A DNA stretch of 64,000 nt, taken from NCBI GenBank assembly GCA_036898135.1, contig CM072523.1:28550649-28614648 (forward strand), given 5' to 3'. A model generated the notes under the pieces. The model was given only the letters and a program-made list of their open reading frames with translations, did not search any database and was not told where the DNA came from. A program made the translations under genes and the position numbers. The stretch is from Oncomelania hupensis. Taxonomy: Eukaryota; Mollusca; Gastropoda; Littorinimorpha; Pomatiopsidae. Shown in pieces: positions 34,011-45,584 of the stretch. Numbering within the stretch: the first letter of the stretch is position 1; every line of letters starts with the position of its first letter.

Positions 34011-34439
34011 CTGGTGAATGAAGATTACATAGGAACAATTGATGTTATGCACTCTACTGTGTTCCAGATCAGCCTCCCGGGAGTTAGTTTGGCGCACATT
34101 TTTCAGTACCAGAATGACTCCCGGGAGTTAAAGTGGGTCTGTCCTAAAACAGCCCCCCATGCAACAGAGAGTAAATCTGGGACTGGCCCAGATACACTCC
34201 CGGGAGTCATTCTGGGACAAATTTAGATGTGCCAAAATGACCCCTGGGGGGCTAATCTAGAACCGATGAGAGTCAGATTGGGTCAGGCCCAGACTGGCCC
34301 CCTCTAGCCTATTAAAAGGAGCAATTGAAGACTGCGTCAGTAATCTCATCAGAAAAAATCATGGGAGTAAAACGGGGACAAGACCAAAACAGGCCCCCTA
34401 ACAAAATGCATGTAAAATACAATGAAAGGGGGAGTCAAA
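34011..34439. other. Ginger1 left subterminal sequence
   Basis: Palindromes spaced by 30-80 bp, then a transition with two degenerate satellite-like phrases (gggagtaaaacggggac near 34363; gggagtcaaatgggg near 34430). No gene. Confidence 0.6.
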
Positions 34440-37400
34440 TGGGGACGTGACCAAAACCGCCCCCCTATCCATTAGATGCAAAAAACACTGCACAGGAGAG
34501 TCAAACGGGGACAGGACCAATACCCCCCCCCCCTACCAATCAGATGCAGAAAACACTGCACAAGGGAGTCAAACGGGACAGGGCTAAAACCGCCCCCCCT
34601 ATCCATCAGATGCAAAAAACACTGCACAGGAGAGTCAAACGGGGACAGGATCAAAACTGCCCCCCCCCTACCCATCACATGCAGCAAACACTTAACTGGG
34701 GAGTCAAACGGGGACGGGATCAAAACCGACCCCCCTCCCCCCACAACCCATCAGATGCAGTAAATACTGCAGAGGAGAGTCAAACGGGGATGGGATCAAA
34801 ACCGCCCCTCCCCCTTACCCATCAGATGCAGCAAATACTGCATAGGGGAGTTAAACGGGGACAGGACCAAAACCGCCCCCCTATCAATCAGATGCAAAAA
34901 ACACTGCACAGGAGAGTCAAACGGGGACAGGACCAAAACCGCCCCCCTACCCATCACATGCAGCAAACACTGAACCGGGGAGTTAAACGGGGACAGTACT
35001 AACCCCCCCCCCCTACCCATCACATGCGGCAAACACTGAACCAGGGAGTCAAACGGGGACGGGACAAAAAAACCGCCCCCCCCCCTACCCATCAGATGCA
35101 GAAAACACTGCACAGGGGAGTTAAACGGGGACAGGACCAAAACCGCCCCCCTATCTATCAGATGCAAAAAACACTGCACAGGAGAGTTAAACGGGGACAG
35201 GACCAAAACCGCCCCCCTACCCATCACATGCAGCAAACATTGAACCGGGGAGTTAAACGGGGACAGTACTAACCCCCCCCCCCTACCCATCACATGCGGC
35301 AAACACTGAACCAGGGAGTCAAACGGGGACGGGACAAAAAAAAACCGCCCCCCCCCTACCCATCAGATGCAGAAAACACTGCACAGGGGAGTTAAACGGG
35401 GACAGGACCAAAACCGCCCCCCTATCTATCAGATGCAAAAAACACTGCACAGGAGAGTTAAACGGGGACAGGACCAAAACCGCACCCCCCCCCCCCCCTA
35501 CCCATCAGATCCAGAAAACACTGCACAGGGGAGTTAAACGGGGTCAGGACCAAAACCGCCCCCCTATCCATCAGATGCAAAAAACACTGCACAGGAGAGT
35601 CAAACGGGGACAGGCCCAAAACCGCCCCACTACCCATCACATGCAGCAAACACTGAACGGGGAGTCAAACGGGGACGGGATCAAAACCGTCCCCCCCCCC
35701 TTACCCATCAGATGCAGCAAATACTGCATAGGGGAGTTAAACGGGGACATGACCAAAACCGCCCCCCTATCCATCAGATGCAAAAAGCACTGCAAAGGAG
35801 AGTCAAACGGGGACAGGACCAAAACCGCCCCCCTACCCATCGCATGCAGCAAACACTGAACCGGGGAGTCAAACGGGCACGGGATCAAACCCGTCTCACC
35901 CCCCCCCCCAACCCATCAGATGCAGCAAATACTGCATAGGGGAGTCAAACGGGGACAGGACCAAAACCGCCCCCCCCCTACCCATCAGATGCAGAAAACA
36001 CTCCACAGGGGAGTTAAACGGGGACAGGACCAAAACCGCCCCCCTTTCCCGTCACATGCAGCAAACACTGAACCGGGGAGTCAAACGGGGACGGGTTCAA
36101 AACCGTCCCCCCCCCTCCGCAACCCATCAGATGCAGTAAATACTGCAGAGGAGAGTCAAACGGGGATGGGATCAAAACCCCCCCCCCCCCCTACCCATCA
36201 GATGGAGAAAACACTGCACAGGGGAGTTAAACGGGGACAGGACCAAAACCGCCCCCTATCTATCAGATGCAAAAAACACTGCACAGGAGAGTTAAACGGG
36301 GACAGGACCAAAACCGCCCCCCTACCCATCACATGCAGCAAACATTGAACCAGGGAGTTAAACGGGGACAGTACTAACCCCCCCCCCCCTACCCATCACA
36401 TGCGGCAAACACTGAACCAGGGAGTCAAACGGGGACGGGACAAAAAAAACGCCCCCCCCCCTACCCATCAGATGCAGAAAACACTGCACAGGGGAGTTAA
36501 ACGGGGACAGGACCAAAACCGCCCCCCTATCTATCAGATGCAAAAAACACTGCACAGGAGAGTTAAACGGGGACAGGACCAAAACCGCACCCTCCCCCCC
36601 CCACTACCCATCAGATCCAGAAAACACTGCACAGGGGAGTTAAACGGGGTCAGGACCAAAACCGCCCCCCTATCCATCAGATGCAAAAAACACTGCACAG
36701 GAGAGTCAAACGGGGACAGGCCCAAAACCGCCCCACTACCCATCACATGCAGCAAACACCGAACGGGGAGTCAAACGGGGACGGGATCAAAACCGTCCCC
36801 CCCCCCCTTACCCATCAGATGCAGCAAATACTGCATAGGGGAGTTAAACGGGGACATGACCAAAACCGCCCCCCTATCCATCAGATGCAAAAAGCACTGC
36901 AAAGGAGAGTCAAACGGGGACAGGACCAAAACCGCCCCCCTACCCATCGCATGCAGCAAACACTGAACCGGGGAGTCAAACGGGCACGGGATCAAACCCG
37001 TCTCACCCCCCCCCCAACCCATCAGATGCAGCAAATACTGCATAGGGGAGTCAAACGGGGACAGGACCAAAACCGCCCCCCCCCCTACCCATCAGATGCA
37101 GAAAACACTCTACAGGGGAGTTAAACGGGGACAGGACCAAAACCGCCCCCCTTTCCCGTCACATGCAGCAAACACTGAACCGGGGAGTCAAACGGGGACG
37201 GGTTCAAAACCGTCCCCCCCCCTCCGCAACCCATCAGATGCAGCAAATACTGCATAGGGGAGTCAAACGGGGACAGGACCGAAAACCGCCCCCCCCCCCC
37301 ACCCATCAGATGCAGAAAACACGGTACAGGAGAGCCAAACGGGGACAGTACCAAAACCGCTCCTCCTACACAATTAGTTGTAACTACAAAACACTGCACA

Positions 37401-37990
37401 GGGGAGTTAAACGGGGACAGGATCAAAACCGCCCCCCCCTCCCTACCCACCACATGCAGCAAACACTGAACAGGGGAGTCAAACGGGGACAGGATCAAGA
37501 CCGCCCCCCCCCCCCTAACCCATCAGATGCAGAAAACACTGCAGAGGGGAGTCAATCGGGGACAGGACCAAAACCGCCCCCCCACCCCCACCCATCAGAT
37601 AGAGAAAACACTGCACAGGGGAGTCAAACGGGGACAGGACCAAAACCGCCCCCCCCCTACCCACCACATGCAGCAAACACTGCACGGGGGGAGTAAAACG
37701 GGGATAGGACCAAAACCGCCCCCCACCCTTACCCATCACATGCAGCAAACACTGCACAGGGGAGTCAAACGGGGACAGGACCAAAACCGCCCCCCTCCCT
37801 ATCACAAGAAGCAAACACTGCACAGGGGAGTCAAACGTGGACAGGACCAAAGCCGCTTCCTCCCCCCTCTACACCATTAGATGTAACTACAAAACACTGT
37901 ACATGGGAGTCAAAGGGGGACAGGACCAAAACCGCCCCCCCCCTCTCCCTACTCATCAAATGCAGCAAACACTGCACAGGGAAGTTCTAT
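34440..37990 (+). repeat. 66-bp satellite array, left (about 50 monomers)
   Basis: The monomer has the form atgcagaaaacactgcacag, gggagtcaaacggggacagg, accaaaaccg, a C-run of 5-14, then tacccatcag. Monomers vary mainly in C-run length and in type (cacatgcagcaaacactgaa against cagatgcaaaaaacactgca). Higher-order repeats are visible: about 273 bp (34995 to 35268) and about 1105 bp (35268 to 36373; 35478 to 36590; 35869 to 36976). Translations give repeated 22-residue pieces, but C-run changes break the frame, so I do not call it coding. Confidence 0.95.
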
Positions 37991-38151
37991 ATTTCGTGTT
38001 TAAAATAAACGAATAAAACAATGTATTGTTTGTGATTTGTTAGTTGCAATACAGTTAGTACAATATTAACTTTGTTCTCTGTTTTACCAGAGGTTGATTA
38101 ACTTTTAGTTTTACATAATAACATGGCTTATCAGTAACGATATGACATCAT
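37991..38151. other. Ginger1 interior, unique stretch
   Basis: AT-rich sequence between the left array and a SINE; no feature recognised. Confidence 0.5.
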
Positions 38152-38345
38152 TGGGGTGGCTCAGTAGCGCAGTCGGTTAGACCGCTGCTTTCCTATGCCG
38201 AAGGTCGCGGGTTCGATCCCTGCAAGGAGCGAAAACTTTGTGACTCAGGTACGAGACTTTTCTGGCCACCGAGGGTTTTCTCCGGGTACTCGGTTTTCTC
38301 CCTCCCATCAAAATAGATGCAGCCAACAAAAGTTTAAAATACAAA
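38152..38345 (+). mobile_element. tRNA-derived SINE inside Ginger1
   Basis: A tRNA-like head with A box tagcgcagtcgg (38165-38176) and B box GGTTCGATCCC (38210-38220), followed by gggttttctccgggtactc and ggttttctccctcccatc, a central domain seen in SINEs of several marine invertebrates (possibly Nin-type). It does not fold as a normal tRNA gene and continues past the tRNA part, so I call it a SINE. Confidence 0.75.
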
Positions 38346-39659
38346 TCAATTTTCCTTTCCATAAAAATTTAATAGTGATCTGCCACCACGTGCTTGTCTG
38401 TTCTGTTTCTGTGTTCATTGCGTGTGTTGGTGTACGGGCGCTACGTGCTTGTCTGTTCTGTTTCTGTGTTCATTGTTTGTGATGTATTCTGAGCGTGTGT
38501 TGGTGTACGGGCGCTGCGCTTTGAGTCAGTATTAATTTGAGAAATTGCGCGTATCAATATCCTGCATTATTATCATCAGAACAAAATTAAATTGTGCAGC
38601 GCAGTATTTGTTAAGTACTAAATTATATGTTCTTGCTATCCACCCCCCACCCCCTCCCCCTTAAATCGGATACACACAAATTGTGACACAGAAATGTCGA
38701 CCCGTGACCATTCAGCGATGCGGAAAGCGCGGTAAGGGTAACTGTGCGTGCCCGCAAGCAACGTGTCGAGTGCGGCTAACAATAACACATTTGCGGGCGG
38801 CGCATCTCTCTGTTCAATGAGGTAAAATAAGGTGATCAGTGACGTACTCACTGGAAAAAAAAATCAAATAAATTAAATTTAAATTCATAATAATTTATAT
38901 TTTTTAAAAAGCGTAAAAAACTACTTTTTGCAGAAAATTACTACATTCAATATTCGCGATTTTCATTAGAAAGTGAAAAGTATTATGAATAAAAATGTAT
39001 TCTTTCTTTTTATTTTAAACTCTGTGTTTGTGTGCTTTATTGCCTTCTATGCACCTTAGAAAAAAGTAGCGAAAAGGTAGCGACTACTTTTCATAAAATA
39101 GTAGCGGAAATGTAGCGGCTAAAATGTTCATTAAAACTAGCTGTCCCAACCCTGAATATTTGTGATTTGGAGGAAACATTGTTAGTGGGGGGGGGGGGGG
39201 GGGGGGAAGAAGGAGGTGACAATTGTGTGGATGTATACGTAATTTGTTTTATTATTATTTGTCTTATTTAAGAAAGTGTTGTTATTCTATCTTATGTTTT
39301 CTTTATCCATGCGCAAAGCAAACGTTTGAGTTACCATAGCCTAATGTTTTGTTTTGTTTTTATTTTTACATAATCTCTTTATATTCTTTTGATCTTTTCA
39401 CACAATATTAGTGTACAAGTGCAAGGATTTTGAAAAAAATCGCATGTTGGTTGTCAAAATGATGCTTAGTTACTGAAATTCTGCGCCTGTTATCAATTAT
39501 TTTGGTTTAGTTTTTGCTAATCGTGGGCGGAATTGACATACTGTCTGCACAATACTTTATTTTCTTTTCTACTTTTTTTTGGGAGGAGATAGGAGAGGGG
39601 GGGGGGGGGTGCGTGTTTGTGATGTATATGCCACATCGCTCAGATTTTATTATCAGTAA

Positions 39660-39709
<50 letters not shown>

Positions 39710-39835
39710 GCTACACACACGTGCGCGCACAGACACATTACGCAAAGAAAGAAAGAAAGAAAGAGACACGAGATAATAGAAGAATGTACATGAGGATCAA
39801 GTGTGGACTAACGTAATGCAAATTCAAATTTTAAT
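38346..39835. other. Ginger1 interior without a recognised gene
   Basis: AT-rich, with a duplicated phrase (ctacgtgcttgtctgttctg near 38442; tgtgttggtgtacggg twice), a G20 run at 39187-39206, a second G-run near 39598, and (CA)n at 39661-39708. No supported coding frame. Confidence 0.6.
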
Positions 39836-40100
39836 TTAAACTTTCAAAACTGGCGTGAAATGATCATGCAAATTGCAAATATACATTGATCGGTCCGAGC
39901 GTGGGAACAGCTGTGGGACATTGTTTAGAGGCTGGTACCTGAGCCAACATGGCGCAGCACGACCTTGCGAGGTATACACGAATATGTCAGTGTTGAGAAA
40001 GGTCGCTGATGCAAAGATGTCTACTTCAGTCGACCAGACTCCTGGTTGATCCATACGACTTGTTCGAACATAGTCTTCTTTGTTGGATATTTGAAAAATA
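39836..40100 (-). pseudogene. Ginger1 OTU protease, C-terminal part (shifted frame)
   Basis: Minus-strand frame with EDYVRTSRMDQPGVWSTEVD, then FLNTDIFVYTSQG and SMYICNLHDHFTPVLKV, then stop. This is the second half of an OTU cysteine-protease fold; the His of LHDHFTPV is in the place of the catalytic His. The first half (Cys box) is in the next frame at 40026-41192. A one- or two-base indel at about 40080-40100 separates them. Confidence 0.8.
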
Positions 40101-41192
40101 CTTTTCTTCATTGTCTTTTACGTGAGTTGCAATCAGTCTCCTCAAGACTAGGTGTTTGTTCTGAGAACCGACAATGAAAAAACTAAGAGTTCTGTAGAAG
40201 CAATTTCCGTCTCCAATTATTCTGATACTGTCCTTCGGGGCATCATGCACAGACACGTTGGGGACGTCCTGGACGTAATGTTTCTTTTCTATGTCTACAT
40301 ACAGAATGTCTGCCACGTTCTCCTGCCAATACCAATCCACTGGTCTGAAATGCATTTGCCTATCTGAAAACCCCTGTGCGTTTGGTTGTGGTTTTTCTGT
40401 AGAGTCCGATTTAGGCATTTTGGCTCTTTTGAATGGAACGTTCTGTTTCCTTTTGCGAGAGCCATGGACACTTCCGCCTTCATTGGGAGACTGCTGGTTT
40501 TTTTGTGTAGCCTCTGGTTCCGAAGTCTCTGGTTTTGATTGTGTCCCATTTCTGGTAGGAAGTTCTTGTTTGCTGGACTGGTTGGTTTCACTATCAGCTT
40601 GCTCTTTCACCTTCAAGTTCGAAGCGTTGTACAGGTGCTTCAGGATTTTCCCTGTCTTCAGGTTTTTCAGCTGGACTCTGCCTTTGTCTAGTACCTTTTC
40701 AACCTCATAAGGTCCGACCCAGAAAGGTTGTGTCTTGTCCCCTAAACGCGTCGTTCTTCTGAAATTTTTCAGAAAAACAACTGAACCAGGATGCAAGTTG
40801 TGCGTTGAGCTGAATCTTTTGTCGTAATATTTTTTTTGTTTAGTTTGTGCTTTTTTGATATTTCTGTAGACTTCTTCGTACAAGCTATCCATGCTGCAAA
40901 TATCTCTGCCCGCATCTTTTTCCTTGTCGCGCTCTTTGCTGCCGCTGTCGCTGTCTGCACCTGCATCACTGTTCTTTGCTTTTTTCTTGTCGCGCTCTTT
41001 GCTGCCGCTGTCGCCGCTGCTGCTGCTGTCGCTGTCTTCACCCACATCACTGTTCTTTGCTTTTTTCTTGTCGCGCTCTTTGCTGCCGCTGTCGCCGCTG
41101 CTGTCGCTGCTGTTGCTGTCGCTGTCTACACCCACATACGCACGTACACACACTCGTACGCATACACCTACCCACACGCACCCTCTTTCCAC
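40026..41192 (-). pseudogene. Ginger1 transposase remnant: GPY/F domain and OTU Cys box
   Basis: A 388-codon frame. Residues 24-96 are three Ser/Asp/Lys repeats (DSGSKERDKKKAKNSD), low-complexity. Residues 100-130 (LYEEVYRNIKKAQTKQKKYY) look like the end of an integrase core. Residues 131-196 are the integrase C-terminal beta domain with WVGPYEV (GPY at 160-162). A polar linker follows to about 320; then IRIIGDGNCFYRTLS, the OTU box with Cys331 and Asp328. The zinc finger and DDE triad are missing, and the first ~20 residues come from a CA microsatellite, so the start is not real. The enzyme cannot be active. Gypsy-type GPY plus OTU is the Ginger1 signature. Confidence 0.9.
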
Positions 41193-41814
41193 CTACCCAC
41201 CGACACACACTATAGCATAAAGAGACTCAATATGCCTACAGTTTAAATAGTCATGCATACATAATATCAACATGACAATCTCAACTTTGATATGATGATG
41301 ATGATCGTTGTTGTCAGGGTGGCGACGTGGTGATCGTCCTTAACGCTGATGCAATAGGACGTTAAGCTTCGTTCCTCCTATCAAACATGACCCCTTGCGT
41401 ACAACAGGGTACCCGTACAACTCAGCATCAGTAATATTCAAAGTGGACTTACAAATGTAGTGCAAAGCTAATACAAATATTTCCATTCCTGTGTGCAAGG
41501 GTCGATTTACTCTCATGTGAAATGTGTTACATACATGATTATTGCTTTAGGTCCAGCGGACTCTTCCGAGCCAAATCAGGACCGGACAACCCCTGATCCG
41601 CATAAAAGATCTGCTGAAACAACCCTAGTGGTTAAAACTGAAAGCTCTCCACCAGCCAGTCACTTTACAATAAAGACTTGTATGTGTGTTAGGTGAGGGG
41701 GACGATTTCAGCCTTGTGCCAATTTAAACTCTCCTGTTCAGTCATTGTTCCATCTGAAGAAGTAGGAGGACGTTTTTTTTTTCCTGTCCCCGTTTAACTC
41801 CAGGGCCTAGACTT
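41193..41814. other. Ginger1 interior between transposase remnant and right array
   Basis: CA-rich and AT-rich sequence where the DDE core would be expected. It holds a fragment of the retroposon family also found at 44880-45584, here in the opposite orientation (41540-41683). Confidence 0.65.
41540..41683 (-). mobile_element. Retroposon fragment, same family as 44880-45584
   Basis: ctttaggtccagcggactc, then aaatcaggaccggacaac and aaagatctgctgaaacaacc are the reverse complement of 45435-45575. Confidence 0.8.
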
Positions 41815-44205
41815 TGTATTCATTTTGTTACGGAAGCGGTTTTTGTCCTGTCCCTGTTTGACTCCCCTGTGCACTGTTTTATGTATCGGATGGGTAGGGG
41901 GAGGGGGGGGGGGCGGCGGTTTTTGTTTTGTCCTCGTTTGACTCCTTTGTGGAGTGTTTTCTGCATCTGATGGGTAGGGGTCGGTTTTGGTCTTGTCCCC
42001 GTTTGACTCCCCTATGCAGTGTTTTCTGCATCTGATGTGTAAGGGGGGCGGTTTTGGTCCTGTCCCCGTTTGACTCCCCTATGCAGTGTTTTCTGCATCT
42101 GATGTGTAAGGGGGGCGGTTTTGGTCCTGTCCCCGTTTAACTCCCCTATGCAGTGTTTTTTGCATCTGATGTGTAAGGGGGGCGGTTTTGGTCCGGTCCC
42201 CGTTTTACTCCCCTATGCAGTGTTTTCTGCATCTGATGTGTAAGGGGGGCGGTTTTGGTCCTGTCCCCATTTACTCCCCTATGCAGTGTTTTCTGCATCT
42301 GATGTGTAAGGGGGGCGGTTTTGGTCCTGGTCCCCGTTTGACTCCCCTATGCAGTGTTTTCTGCATCTGATGTGTAAGGGGGGCGGTTTTGGTCCTGTCC
42401 CCATTTAACTCCCCTATGCAGTGTTTTCTGCATCTGATGTGTAAGGGGGGCGGTTTTGGTCCGGTCCCCGTTTTACTCCCCTATGCAGTGTTTTCTGCAT
42501 CTGATGTGTAAGGGGGGCGGTTTTGGTCCTGTCCCCATTTAACTCCCCTATGCAGTGTTTTCTGCATCTGATGTGTAAGGGGGGCGGTTTTGGTCCTGTC
42601 CCCATTTAACTCCCCTATGCAGTGTTTTCTGCATCTGATGTGTAAGGGGGGCGGTTTTGGTCCGGTCCCCGTTTGACTCCCCTATGCAGTGTTTTCTGCA
42701 TCTGATGTGTAAGGGGGGCGGTTTTGGTCCTGTCCCCATTTAACTCCCCTATGCAGTGTTTTCTGCATCTGATGTGTAAGGGGGGCGGTTTTGGTCCGGT
42801 CCCCGTTTGACTCCCCTATGCAGTGTTTTCTGCATCTGATGTGTAAGGGGGGCGGTTTTGATCCTGTCCCCGTTTGACTTCCCTATGCAGTGTTTTCTGT
42901 ATCTGATGTGTAAGGGGGGCGGTTTTGGTCCTGTCCCCGTTTGACTCTCCTGTGCAGTGTTTTCTGCATCTGATGTGTAAGGGGGGCGTTTTTGGTTCCG
43001 TCCCCGTTTGACTCCCCTGTGCAGTGTTTGCTTCTTCAGATAAATAGGGGGGGGGGGGGGCGGTTTTAGGTCCTGTCCCCGTTTGACTCCCCTATTCAGT
43101 GTTTTCTGCATCTGATGTGTAAGGGGGGCGGTTTTGGTCCTGTCCCCGTATGACTCCCATATGCAGTGTTTTCTGCATCTGATGTGTAAGGGGGGGGGTG
43201 GTTTTGGTCCTGTTCCCGTTTGACTCCCCTATGCAGTGTTTTCTGCATCTGATGTGTAAGAGGGAAGGGGGTCGGTTTTGGTCCTGTCCCCGTTTGACTC
43301 CCATGTGCAGTGTTTTGTAGTTACAACTAATTGTGTAGGAGGGGCGGTTTTGGTCCTGTCCCCGTTTGACTTCCCCTGTGCAGTGTTTGCTTCTTCTGAT
43401 GAATAGGGGGGGGGGGGTTTGGTCCTGTCCCCGTTTGACTCCCCTATTCAGTGTTTTCTGCATCTGATGTGTAAGGGGGGGGGCGGTTTTGGTCCTGTCC
43501 CCGTTTGACTCCCCTATGCAGTGTTTTCTGCATCTGATGTGTAAGAGGGCGGTTTTGGTCCTGTCTCCGTTTGACTCCCCTATGCAGTGTTTTCTGCATC
43601 TGATGTATAAGGGGGGCGGTTTTAGTCCTGTCCCCGTTTGACTCCCCTGTGCAGTGTTTTGTAGTTACAACTACATGTGTAAGAGGGGCGATTTTGGTCC
43701 TGTCCCCGTTTGACTCCCCCACGCAGTGTTTTATGCATCTGATGTGTAAGGGGCTGGGTGCGGTTTTGGTCCTGTCCCCGTTTGACTCCCCTATGCAATG
43801 TTTTCTGCATCTGATGTGTACGGGGGGCGGTTTTGGTCCTGTCCCCATTTCACTCCCCTATGCAGTGTTTTCTGCATCTGATGTGTAAGGGGGGCGGTTT
43901 TGGTCCTGTCCCCGTTTCACTCCCCTATGCAGTGAGTTCTGCATCTGATGTGTAAGGGGGGCGGTTTTGGTCCGGTCTCCGTTTGACTCCCCTTTGCAGT
44001 GTTTTCTGCATCTGATGTGTAAGGGGGGCGGTTTTGGTCCTGTCCCCGTTTGACTCCCCTATGCAGTGTTTTATGCATCTGATGTGTAAGGGGGGCGTTT
44101 TTGGTCCTGTCCCCGTTTAACTCCCTTGTGCAGAATTTGATGCACCTGATCGGTAGGGGTCGGTTTTGGTGCTGTCCCCGTTTGACTCCCCTACTTACTT
44201 TGATT
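41815..44205 (-). repeat. 66-bp satellite array, right (about 36 monomers, inverted)
   Basis: Reverse complement of the left array: gactcccctatgcagtgttt, tctgcatctgatgtgtaagg, ggggcggttttggtcctgtc. More uniform than the left array. Rare variant monomers carrying gttttgtagttacaacta (43312, 43655) correspond to the left-array variants at 37374 and 37873. Confidence 0.95.
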
Positions 44206-44329
44206 AGCTGAGGGGGCGATGTTGGGCCTGTCCGTTTTTAACTCCCATATTAAGAACTAAGAATACATTGAAAAGACAAGAGAAGTTGGGGGGGGGCTGT
44301 TTTGGTCCTGTGATCCAGTTTTACTCCCG

Positions 44330-44459
44330 GGAGTCATTTTGGAACAGGCTGGGGGTCAATCTGGTCCAGGACCAGAATAACTCCCGGGAGTAAAACCAGG
44401 CCGTCCCAGATTTACTCCCGGGAGTTAATTTGGGCCAGGGACGCTTTCGGCACGTTACA
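44330..44459 (-). repeat. Ginger1 right TIR
   Basis: Mirror of 33881-34010. Palindromes ACTCCCGGGAGT at 44323-44334, 44380-44391 and 44414-44425. The 22 bp at 44392-44413 read the same on the + strand as 33927-33948, whereas all the rest is inverted. Confidence 0.92.
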
Positions 44460-44463
44460 CCGG

Positions 44464-44879
44464 CCTTCAGTTTCACTCAGCTTCTTGCTGGCGTACGCGA
44501 TTGGTTGTAAACCATCCCCATGGTCTTGCATCAGGATAGCGCCAATACCTCTGTCTGATGCGTCCGTCCTCAGGACGTACTGTTTCTCTGGATCAGGGAG
44601 ACAGATGACTGGCTTCTTGCACAACTCTCGCTTGAGTGACGTGAATGCTTCTTCGCATTTGTCGTGCCACTGAACGTGTTCAGGGTGTCCTTTTTTCGTC
44701 TTCTCAGTTAGCGGCAGTGCGAGCGTAGCGAAGTTCGGCACGAACTTCCGATAATACCCTGCTAGACCCAAGAAAGCGCGCAAGTCTTTCTTCGTCTTCG
44801 GTGGTTGCGCGTTTCTGATCTTTTCAACCTTGTCCTCTTCTGGTTGAATTGTACCTTGACCAACTATGTGTCCTAGAAA
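44464..44879 (-). pseudogene. Retrotransposon RT thumb and RNase H N-terminal part
   Basis: Minus-strand frame: GQGTIQPEEDKVEKIRNAQ, then LRAFLGLAGYYRKFVPNFAT, the RT thumb/connection of gypsy pol, then DPEKQYVLRTDASDRGIGAI with the first RNase H Asp and PIAYASKKLSETEG. It stops at the Ginger1 border (44463). Upstream it begins at the 14-bp TSD of the retroposon at 44880, so it is a middle piece of pol cut on both sides. Confidence 0.92.
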
Positions 44880-45584
44880 CCCCTTGGGGTCATGAGCAAT
44901 CTTGCCACTGTAGATTGTTCTAACCTATAAAGGAAACAGTGAAAGCCCCAGTTGAAAACCTGTCTTGCCTTTGTAGGCATGACAGATTCACTGCGGCAAC
45001 AGTACCCCCGTTGGAGTGCCGGGGGTTTCAGTATAAATAGTATCCCCACTTTATGGAAATTTAGTGCTTTAAATTCCCACTGTTGCTATCTTCCTCATAT
45101 ACTCTTTCCCATTCCTGCTCTGTCCTAGCACTCTGCTATACTATCTTCTTCTTCGCTAGATCAATGACCTACCTTTTTTCTTGAAAACTCTTCCTGGACA
45201 AGACTCCTTGTTTGTGTATGAGGTCTGTTGGATCAGCTTGGGAGTGTTGGACGCTTTCTGCTGGGTGGTCACTAGGGCTTCCTATGATGTTAGTATTTAG
45301 CAATATAGGCATTTTATATATGTATATGTTTCGTTGATGATTTGTAATGATGGTTGTATTCTATTTTGTTTTTGTAACCGGGGGTTCGCGTAGTTGAGGT
45401 AAACCCTCAGCCGTCCCCCGCGTGGGATGTCTTTATTGTAAAGTGACTGGCCGGTGGAGGGCGTTCAATTTTCCCACTAGGGTTGTTTCAGCAGATCTTT
45501 TATGCGGATCGGGGGTTGTCCGGTCCTGATTTGGCTCGGAGGAGTCCGCTGGACCTAAAGCAACAATAAATCAATCAATCAATC
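44880..45584 (+). mobile_element. Retroposon in RT, with (ATCA)n tail
   Basis: TSD atgtgtcctagaaa (14 bp) at 44866-44879 and 45585-45598. The + strand ends caacaataaatcaatcaatc. A tataaatagtatcc phrase occurs near 45033. No open frame, so a SINE or a short LINE 3' end. A fragment of the same family is at 41540-41683. Confidence 0.85.

Larger units (their letters stand above)
33881..44459 (-). mobile_element. Ginger1 DNA transposon, defective, 10.6 kb
   Basis: Ends TGTAACGTGCCGAAAG and, inverted, the same 16 bases. TIRs are about 130 bp, and the target duplication CCGG lies at 33877-33880 and 44460-44463. CCGG targets, 40-270 bp TIRs, gypsy-like TGT ends and a gypsy-type integrase with GPY/F plus a C-terminal OTU protease define the Ginger1 group. 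Here only GPY/F and OTU remain (39836-41192); the zinc finger and DDE core are gone. About 6 kb of the body is two inverted satellite arrays. Strand is that of the transposase remnant. Confidence 0.9.

Noticed and set aside
34476..37880. Overlapping frames encoding 22-residue repeats (e.g. QKTLHRGVKRGQDQNRPP)
   Set aside because: 66 is a multiple of three, so any open phase repeats. C-run length changes break the frames repeatedly, and there is no start context or known domain.
38152..38230. tRNA gene
   Set aside because: A and B boxes are present, but the sequence continues into a SINE body and does not make a clean cloverleaf with an acceptor stem. The same applies to the head at 58537.
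40836..41246. Plus-strand frames rich in Ala/Val/Phe opposite the Ginger1 remnant
   Set aside because: Antisense of the Ser/Asp/Lys repeats; membrane-like look is a by-product of codon complement.
34440..44205. Regular repeats resembling a CRISPR array
   Set aside because: Monomers are contiguous 66-bp units with no unique spacers, and the sequence is eukaryotic. It is a satellite.
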